The notes under the pieces: model-generated
What the model saw: only the letters and a program-made list of their open reading frames with translations
The model's database searches: none
Told to the model about the DNA's origin: nothing
In this document: one piece after another, positions 15,297 through 19,873 of the stretch
Layout of the letters: the number at the start of each line of letters is the position of its first letter
Numbering within the stretch: position 1 is the stretch's first letter
Program-made: the position numbers and the translations under genes
Assembly: GCA_044450785.1 (NCBI GenBank)
Contig: JBIOJM010000175.1
Span: 1-19,873, forward strand
DNA from: JBIOJM01 sp044450785
Lineage (GTDB): Bacteria; Planctomycetota; Planctomycetia; Isosphaerales; Isosphaeraceae
Length of the DNA: 19,873 nt
Direction: 5' to 3'

Positions 15297-15959
15297 TCAG
15301 TTTTGGGGGCGCGGAGGGTACTTGATCTCGAACGGAGAACCGATCAACTCTTTCCAGGTCTTCTGCTGCTCGTCGTTGAGCTTGCCGGTCACCTTGGTGA
15401 GGGTTTCCTTGCGGAGCTCGGCGACTTTCTTCATGTTCCCTTCGCGGTCGTCCTGGTTCGAGGTGAAAATCTCGCGGATCGCCGCAGTGGAGTCATCGAC
15501 GATCGTCTTGATCTCGCTCTTCTGGCCGTCGGTGAGGCTCAGCTTCTTGGCGACCTCGGGGTCGCTGAAGGCCATTGCCCCCCGCGTCTGATAGGAGATC
15601 TGATGGAGCCGGGTGATCTGCTCTGGCTTGAGGAACTCGCCAACCGCCTTGAGGGTCGACTCGTTCATTTCCTTGCCGAGGGTCTGCATCTTCGTTCGGC
15701 GCTCTTCCTGATCCAGGTTTTGGAACTCTTCCCGCGCCGCCCTCATCTTCTCGCCGTTCTTCCCGGCGACCTCCTTCGCCTTCTCGACCTGCTTGTCGTC
15801 GAGCTTCAGCTCTTTTTGCACGCTCTCGTTGCCGATCAGCATGCCAATGCCGCCACCGCCGAACATGCCGAACCCTCGCCCCTGACCCTGGGCAAGCGCC
15901 GGACCGGCGAGCAGCGCGACCAGTCCGACTCCGACCATCCCTCGTAGAATCGTTCTCAT
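15297..15959 (-). CDS. Spy/CpxP-like exported protein
   Basis: This is a 220-residue protein with a signal peptide (hydrophobic residues 9-20, cleavage after ALA at 21-23). A glycine-rich stretch follows (about 25-41), then charged helices. Four LTxxQ-like motifs are spaced along it: LDDKQ, LKPEQ, LTDGQ and LNDEQ. LTxxQ is the hallmark of Spy/CpxP-type periplasmic chaperones, and planctomycetes carry many such longer relatives. Its role in envelope-stress binding is inferred from family. The ATG at 15959 has AGGAG nine bases upstream; a longer in-frame ATG at 15986 would put extra residues before the signal peptide. It converges on glmS. A perfect 22-bp dyad lies about 93 bases upstream of the start (16052-16073) and may regulate it. 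Confidence 0.8.
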   Translation of the reverse strand: MRTILRGMVGVGLVALLAGPALAQGQGRGFGMFGGGGIGMLIGNESVQKELKLDDKQVEKAKEVAGKNGEKMRAAREEFQNLDQEERRTKMQTLGKEMNESTLKAVGEFLKPEQITRLHQISYQTRGAMAFSDPEVAKKLSLTDGQKSEIKTIVDDSTAAIREIFTSNQDDREGNMKKVAELRKETLTKVTGKLNDEQQKTWKELIGSPFEIKYPPRPQN

Positions 15960-16051
15960 CGTGGCTAACTCCTGCGTGTTGAACATTCGAAGTAATACAC
16001 GTCTCCAAGCGTGCCTGTGCCCATGAGTGGGCGGACATTCCCGGAGCGCGT

Positions 16052-16073
16052 GTCACGTTGCGACGAACGTGAC
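16052..16073. promoter_or_regulatory. Perfect 22-bp dyad upstream of Spy-like gene
   Basis: GTCACGTT, six bases (GCGACG), then AACGTGAC gives two perfect eight-base arms. It lies between the FHA gene stop (16134) and the Spy-like start (15959), both on the minus strand. The geometry fits a dimeric repressor or activator operator. It could instead be a hairpin ending the FHA transcript, but no T-run follows on the minus strand. Confidence 0.5.
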
Positions 16074-16133
16074 TGACTATAAAAGCGTCAAAAGAATGCT
16101 TCTCGGACCGGTCTTTTGTGTGGAAGGCAGCGA

Positions 16134-16724
16134 TTATTCCGGCTTCTTGACGTCGTCTTCGATCAACTTGAGGAAGTCGTCGTCGGTCGGTTTTTTGTTG
16201 GGTTTTGGCGCGGTTTTGAAATGATCGGGAACCACGTCGTCGAATTCCGCTAGATCTGCGGACAGACGCTCGATCACGGTGGGGGCGCGTTTGGGACGCG
16301 TGGTCCGGGTTTCATCGGTGTCGAGCCCGGCAAGATCCATGAGGGAGTGCCGGGCACGCTCTTGAACGACGTCCTCATCCAGGTCTTTGTGGGAGGTGAG
16401 AAAGGCCTCGGGTCCGGCGGGTTCGTACTCGATGGTGTACATGTGCCCGGCAATCCCAAGCTCCTCGTCGGGCATGAGGCTCTGCTCGCTCGCAATCAAG
16501 GAGCCGTTGACCGTGGTTCCGTTGGTGCTCCCGAGGTCTCGCACCATCCAGATGCCGTTCAAGAACCTGAGCGTGCAGTGCTTGCCCGAGATGTTTTCAT
16601 AATCGAGACGGATGTCGCAGCCGGGACGGCGGCCGAGCACCATCTCAGTCTTCGTCAGCGGAATCGGGTCGCCGCCGCCAACGGGCTGCATGACCCCAAG
16701 AATCTCATCGGAAACGGGCCGCAT
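16134..16724 (-). CDS. FHA-domain protein
   Basis: This is a 196-residue cytosolic protein with one forkhead-associated domain at about residues 8-100. It carries Gly31-Arg32 in VLGRRPGCDIRL, Ser46 and His49 in ISGKHCTL, and GSTNGTTVNG at 65-74. All the residues that bind phosphothreonine are present, so it should recognise a phosphorylated partner, typically a Ser/Thr kinase substrate. The C-terminal half (about 110-196) is charged, with alternating acidic and Pro/Lys-rich stretches, and looks disordered. GAGGG lies seven bases before the ATG. No kinase is encoded in this window, so the partner is elsewhere. It is divergent from the sugar-isomerase-like gene, with 262 bases between them. Confidence 0.93.
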   Translation of the reverse strand: MRPVSDEILGVMQPVGGGDPIPLTKTEMVLGRRPGCDIRLDYENISGKHCTLRFLNGIWMVRDLGSTNGTTVNGSLIASEQSLMPDEELGIAGHMYTIEYEPAGPEAFLTSHKDLDEDVVQERARHSLMDLAGLDTDETRTTRPKRAPTVIERLSADLAEFDDVVPDHFKTAPKPNKKPTDDDFLKLIEDDVKKPE

Positions 16725-16986
16725 GGCTTTACCCTCAAGGCCTCGCCCCGTCGATGCGGCGCGACATCAAGACGACTCAAGATCAGGTCCCGAGACATCT
16801 TACCAAACGGCGAACCGGACTCTCAAGAGTCGACCGGCCGTCCATCAAACTTTCTCGATTTTCCCGGCCGGGGGCTGGCATCGCCCTCGAGGTTGGGCTA
16901 GCTTCTGAACAGGAGCGAGGACGACAGGCCGGACACCTCGCGTTTTTTCGATGGTTGTTCAGGGGTTCATGGAACGGAGGACCACC

Positions 16987-17871
16987 ATGTCATTGCATCA
17001 CGAAGATCGAAATTGGAATCGGCGGGAGGTGCTCACCGCCGGATGCGCGCTGGCCGGATCACTCGGACTTGGCCGGATGTCGCGCGGGGGCAACACGGGC
17101 TCCGAGGACCCGGAAGGGCCGTACAGTCCCTTCAAGATGGGGCTGCAGAGCTACTCGCTCCGTGGCTACACCCAGGACGGCCGGCCCTCGTTGGGGAAAG
17201 CGTTGGCTGCAACCAAGGAGCTGGGGCTTCATTACTGGGAGGCGTTCCCGGCCCACGTGCCGATGGCGACCGATGCGAACGGTCGAGAGGCCCTCAAACG
17301 CGAGCTGGAGGCTGCGGGCGTGACGCTGGCCGGTTATGGCGTTGTCCACCTGGGCGGAAACGCCGCTGCCAACCGCCGGACCTTCGAGTTCGCCAAGAGT
17401 CTGGGGCTCGAATACCTCTCGGCCGATCCCGATCCGGGTTCCTTTGACGAGCTGGACAAGCTGGTCGAGATGTTCGATATCGCGGTCGGCATCCACAATC
17501 ACGGACCGGGCAACCGCTACGCCAAGATCGAGACGATCAGCAAGGCGATCAAGGACCATCATCCCAAGGTCGGCTGTTGCATCGACACCGGCCACTTCCT
17601 CCGCTCGAAGGAAGACCCGGTCCACGCGGTCGAGGCGTTCGGCAACCGTGTTTTCGGGGTCCACTTGAAGGACGTCAAGGACGCCAAGACCTTCACCATT
17701 CTCGGCCAGGGCGATCTGCGGACGGTCGATCTCTTGAAGGCGCTGGCTCGGAACAAGTATCGTTATTGCCTGGCGATTGAATACGAGGAGAAGCCGGAGG
17801 ATCCCCAGGACGACATCAAGGCGTGCCTGGCCGAGGCCGCCAGGGCGATCGCCGAGGTGAGGAAGGCCTGA
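16987..17871 (+). CDS. Secreted sugar phosphate isomerase/epimerase-like TIM barrel
   Basis: This is a 294-residue protein of the xylose-isomerase-like (AP_endonuc_2) TIM-barrel superfamily. The N-terminus has a twin-arginine-type signal: NRREVL at 11-16, then a hydrophobic stretch to about 29. Barrel residues that usually bind metal or sugar are visible: HNHG at 170-173, IDTGHF with Asp200 and His203, VHLKD with His226 and Asp229, and Glu265 in AIEYEE. Such exported isomerases are numerous in planctomycetes and are linked to sugar or inositol breakdown. The substrate here is unknown. GGAGG lies six bases before the ATG. In-frame upstream codons to 16951 would shift the Tat motif inward and are rejected. 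Confidence 0.9.
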   Translation: MSLHHEDRNWNRREVLTAGCALAGSLGLGRMSRGGNTGSEDPEGPYSPFKMGLQSYSLRGYTQDGRPSLGKALAATKELGLHYWEAFPAHVPMATDANGREALKRELEAAGVTLAGYGVVHLGGNAAANRRTFEFAKSLGLEYLSADPDPGSFDELDKLVEMFDIAVGIHNHGPGNRYAKIETISKAIKDHHPKVGCCIDTGHFLRSKEDPVHAVEAFGNRVFGVHLKDVKDAKTFTILGQGDLRTVDLLKALARNKYRYCLAIEYEEKPEDPQDDIKACLAEAARAIAEVRKA

Positions 17872-17968
17872 AAGGGGGCCCGCCCGGTAGATTCCGCGCC
17901 GCTCGTGGACGATTTCGGCGACCGCGCATCGGAAGCAGTCATCTCGAACACGATCGTCCACCACGCCC

Positions 17969-17994
17969 TCAATCGTCGATTGACGGACCACCAG
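17969..17994 (+). repeat. 26-bp dispersed dyad element, copy 2
   Basis: Same element as 6070-6095 (opposite strand), 23 of 26 identical. Here the dyad is perfect: TCAATCG, one base, CGATTGA. It lies in the 187-base gap between the isomerase-like and hydrolase genes, about 65 bases before the hydrolase start. Confidence 0.7.
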
Positions 17995-18058
17995 CGTTCG
18001 ATTATTGATGTCGAACGGGGCGAGGACCGGGTGTCTCTCGCGAGCAGTGGAGAGGACG

Positions 18059-18925
18059 ATGATCCCGAGAGACGGGATGGCGACGGCAAGGGCACGCGTT
18101 GGCGAGATCGAGGTTCGCGCGGCGGACGGCAAGCTGCTGCGCGGGCGTTGGTGGCGCCGGCCGGCGCCCCGAGGGGTCATCATCGTCTCGCACGGTTTCG
18201 GCGAGCACGGCGGCGGCTACCAGCACGTGGCCGAGACGCTGGGCGCGAGGCTCGAGCTCGATGTGATTGCCGTCGACTACCGCGGGCACGGACGCAGCCC
18301 CGGGCGCCGGGGCGTGGTAGGGCGCTATCACGAATTGACCGAGGACCTCTTGAAGGTCCTCGACTGGGCGGCGCACCACGTGCCCGATCTGGATCGATTC
18401 GTGCTGGGCCATTCCAATGGAGGGCAGGTCGCCTTGCACGTTGCGCTCCGGGAACAAGGTTTATTCGGCGGTCTGGTCGTCTCGAACCCGGCCCTGCGGG
18501 TCGCCGTGCCCGTCTCGCCCCGCAAGCTGATGATGGCCCGATTGCTCGCCAGATGCGCCCCCTGGATCACGCTCTCGGGTGAGATTCGCGCCGACCTGCT
18601 GACTCGCGACCCGGACGTTCGAGAGGAACATCGCGCCGACCCGCTGCGGCACGGCCGCATCAGCGCTCCGTTGTACTTCGGGATGATCGAGGGGGGTGAG
18701 ATGCTCCTGGCCAACGCCGGTGAGATTCGAACTCCGATCTTGATGCTCCTGGGTGGCCAGGACCCCGTGATCGACCCGGCGGCGTCACGCGAGTTTTTCG
18801 ACCGGCTGGCGAGCGTGGACAAGACGCTCTTGATCTACCCCAAGATGCTCCACGAGCCGTTCAACGAGCTGGGCCGGGAGCAAGTCGTCGACGACACGGT
18901 TCGCTGGCTGGAACCGCGGCTGTGA
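18059..18925 (+). CDS. Alpha/beta hydrolase, monoacylglycerol lipase-like
   Basis: This is a 288-residue serine hydrolase of the Hydrolase_4 (lysophospholipase/monoacylglycerol lipase) group. It has SHGFGEHGGGY at 44-54 (oxyanion region), DYRGHGRSPGRRG typical of the family, nucleophile Ser119 in GHSNG, acid Asp235 in GGQDPVIDP, and His265 in MLHEPFNE. The full triad is present and the length is normal. No signal peptide was seen, so it is probably cytosolic or membrane-peripheral and acts on acylglycerols or lysophospholipids. GGAG lies six bases before the ATG at 18059; an ATG at 18077 is an alternative, and a longer frame to 18005 lacks a good site. The gene is on the same strand as the isomerase-like gene, but a repeat element separates them. 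Confidence 0.9.
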   Translation: MIPRDGMATARARVGEIEVRAADGKLLRGRWWRRPAPRGVIIVSHGFGEHGGGYQHVAETLGARLELDVIAVDYRGHGRSPGRRGVVGRYHELTEDLLKVLDWAAHHVPDLDRFVLGHSNGGQVALHVALREQGLFGGLVVSNPALRVAVPVSPRKLMMARLLARCAPWITLSGEIRADLLTRDPDVREEHRADPLRHGRISAPLYFGMIEGGEMLLANAGEIRTPILMLLGGQDPVIDPAASREFFDRLASVDKTLLIYPKMLHEPFNELGREQVVDDTVRWLEPRL

Positions 18926-19095
18926 TGTGCCTTGCGCCGCATCCAGGCCGTCCTCCCCGTTTCGTCGTCGAGATCAGAAAATGAGTCCCCGACCGCGGGG
19001 TGCGACGCCCGAGACGCAACTGGGATGTCAAGCAACAAATCATCAGTGCTCATCGCTATCGTTACGGTTTTGCTTTTGACCGAGTGCGCGGCAAT

Positions 19096-19317
19096 CTATG
19101 GCGCAAGCTGCTTACGGAACGAGTTGAGGGTGCGGCAAGTGGCGGCGTACTTGACCAGCTCTCTCAAGCGTGCTTCGTCACCGACGGTCTTGAGCTCGAT
19201 CTCCAACCTCTCGGCCTTGGGGCCGAAGCGAGCGACCAGGACATCAATGACAGATTTAATCATCGTTTCATGCGTCCATTCGGCTTTGAGTTCCTCGATC
19301 AATGGGGATTCGATCAT
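19096..19317 (-). CDS. C-terminal module fragment, tandem copy A (5'-truncated)
   Basis: This 73-residue reading frame starts MIESPLIEEL and contains VIDVLVARFG, DEARLRELV, AATCRTLNSF and the end RKQLAP. It is a diverged copy of the C-terminal part of the gene at 19512-19873. DNA similarity starts abruptly at 19344 (TTCCAAATCTTGGGAGG on the minus strand). Upstream of that the sequence is unrelated and the only earlier start is a TTG at 19401 without a binding site. The ATG at 19317 has GGGAGG ten bases upstream. It may be a dead duplicate or a small expressed C-terminal protein. Similar C-terminal segments occur in Rpn/PD-(D/E)XK-type proteins, from memory; identity is unsure. Confidence 0.5.
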   Translation of the reverse strand: MIESPLIEELKAEWTHETMIKSVIDVLVARFGPKAERLEIELKTVGDEARLRELVKYAATCRTLNSFRKQLAP

Positions 19318-19772
19318 GGCTTTGCGTCCTCCCAAGATTTGGAACCGATGGGGAAGAGCGAGAGGGCGGACCCTGGCGTGCTCGCCGTTTCGCTTCGGCA
19401 AAGCGGGTGGTGATTAGAGGAAGTCTCGAAAGTGGCGGGGTCGCGGAAGGCAGTCAAGCAAGGACCGAGCTTCATGCGGCACGAACCATGTCGAAAGGTC
19501 GTGATTCCGCCTCACGGCGCAAGTTGTTTGCGGAACGAGCTGAGGGTGCGGCATGTGGCTGCGTGCTTGACCAGCGCCTGCAAGCGTGCTTCGTCATCGA
19601 TGGTCTTTAGTTCTGTCTCCAACGCTTGGGCCTTGGAGCCGAAGCGGGCGACCAGGAAATCGATCACAGCCTTTATCAACGTTTTGCGCGTGCGCTCGGC
19701 GATGAGTTCCTGAAACAACTCCTGAACCAAAGGGGATTCGATCATGGCTTTGCGTCCTCCCAAGATTTGGAA
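19100..19772 (-). repeat. Tandem duplication of C-terminal coding module
   Basis: Unit A (19100-19344) and unit B (19516-19772) align over 245 and 257 bases in the same orientation. The length difference is 12 bases, equal to four codons. Differences are spread out and the reading frame is kept throughout. About 170 bases of unrelated sequence separate the units. Confidence 0.8.
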
Positions 19773-19873
19773 CAACTTCTGGTTATTGTACCGCAAACGG
19801 GCCAGAAACTGGGTCACGGCGAGCAGGTTTTCGTGCTCGTTGCGGGGTGCGTCTCGATCGATGCGGGCACGGC
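19512..19873 (-). CDS. C-terminal part of unidentified protein, possibly Rpn-like, copy B (partial)
   Basis: The minus-strand frame is open through the right edge, so the N-terminus is missing. The visible 119 residues run from RARIDRDAPRN through LARLRYNNQKLFQILGG to MIESPLVQEL, VIDFLVARFG, AATCRTLSSF and the end RKQLAP. The arrangement (a short Leu-rich helix, 'GGRKAMIES', then a helical VARFG...AATC tail) recalls C-terminal regions of Rpn-type recombination-promoting nuclease families, but the nuclease domain is outside the window. An internal ATG at 19745 with GGGAGG ten bases upstream would give a 77-residue C-terminal product. Copy A lies just downstream on the same strand, with a 12-base in-frame length difference. 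Confidence 0.6.
   Translation of the reverse strand, partial: RARIDRDAPRNEHENLLAVTQFLARLRYNNQKLFQILGGRKAMIESPLVQELFQELIAERTRKTLIKAVIDFLVARFGSKAQALETELKTIDDEARLQALVKHAATCRTLSSFRKQLAP

Noticed and set aside
18932..19417. Plus-strand frame with a hydrophobic stretch (MSSNKSSVLIAIV...)
   Set aside because: Its second half is the antisense of the duplicated module, whose minus-strand frame is the one conserved between copies with an in-frame indel.

Overview
This is a GC-rich window whose gene content fits a planctomycete, most likely of the Isosphaerales/Gemmatales type. That placement is inferred from a Uma2-family protein, a stand-alone FHA protein, a secreted TIM-barrel isomerase-like protein, a Spy/CpxP-like protein, a small-protein/nucleotidyltransferase pair, and several dispersed intergenic repeat families. 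No rRNA, tRNA, CRISPR array or transposase was seen.

Layout. 1-1312: a small multi-pass membrane protein (311-997) flanked by two gene-free stretches, the first carrying a C/G-run hairpin repeat. 1313-6063: a compact plus-strand run of an exported coiled-coil protein, an ABC ATPase, an ABC-2-like permease overlapping it by one base, and an exported beta-propeller protein. 6064-6416: gene-free and repeat-rich, with a 69-bp-period tandem repeat and a 26-bp element that recurs near 17970. 6417-10848: four minus-strand genes. Three form a surface-sugar cassette (SDR epimerase, GDP-L-fucose-synthase-like SDR, GT4 glycosyltransferase). They are followed, after a second copy of the hairpin repeat, by a TlpA-like thioredoxin protein.

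11099-13274 has an accessory character. It holds a CPBP-family membrane protease, a nucleotidyltransferase overlapping a small partner gene by 53 bases, and a Uma2-like nuclease. A 60-bp piece of the nucleotidyltransferase gene is duplicated directly in front of the CPBP start codon and is in frame with it. 13305-15146 is glmS, the hexosamine entry point for cell-envelope and polysaccharide synthesis. Convergent to it is a Spy/CpxP-like periplasmic protein (15297-15959) with a perfect 22-bp dyad upstream, then an FHA protein. 16987-18925 holds a Tat-type sugar-isomerase-like protein and a monoacylglycerol-lipase-like hydrolase. The right edge carries two tandem diverged copies of the C-terminal part of an unidentified, possibly Rpn-like, protein; the second copy runs off the window.

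The best places for something new are the nucleotidyltransferase/CPBP region with its in-frame chimera, the tandem C-terminal modules that each keep an internal ribosome-binding site and ATG, and the ABC/coiled-coil/propeller operon. All functional statements rest on motif recognition by eye; no database search was run.
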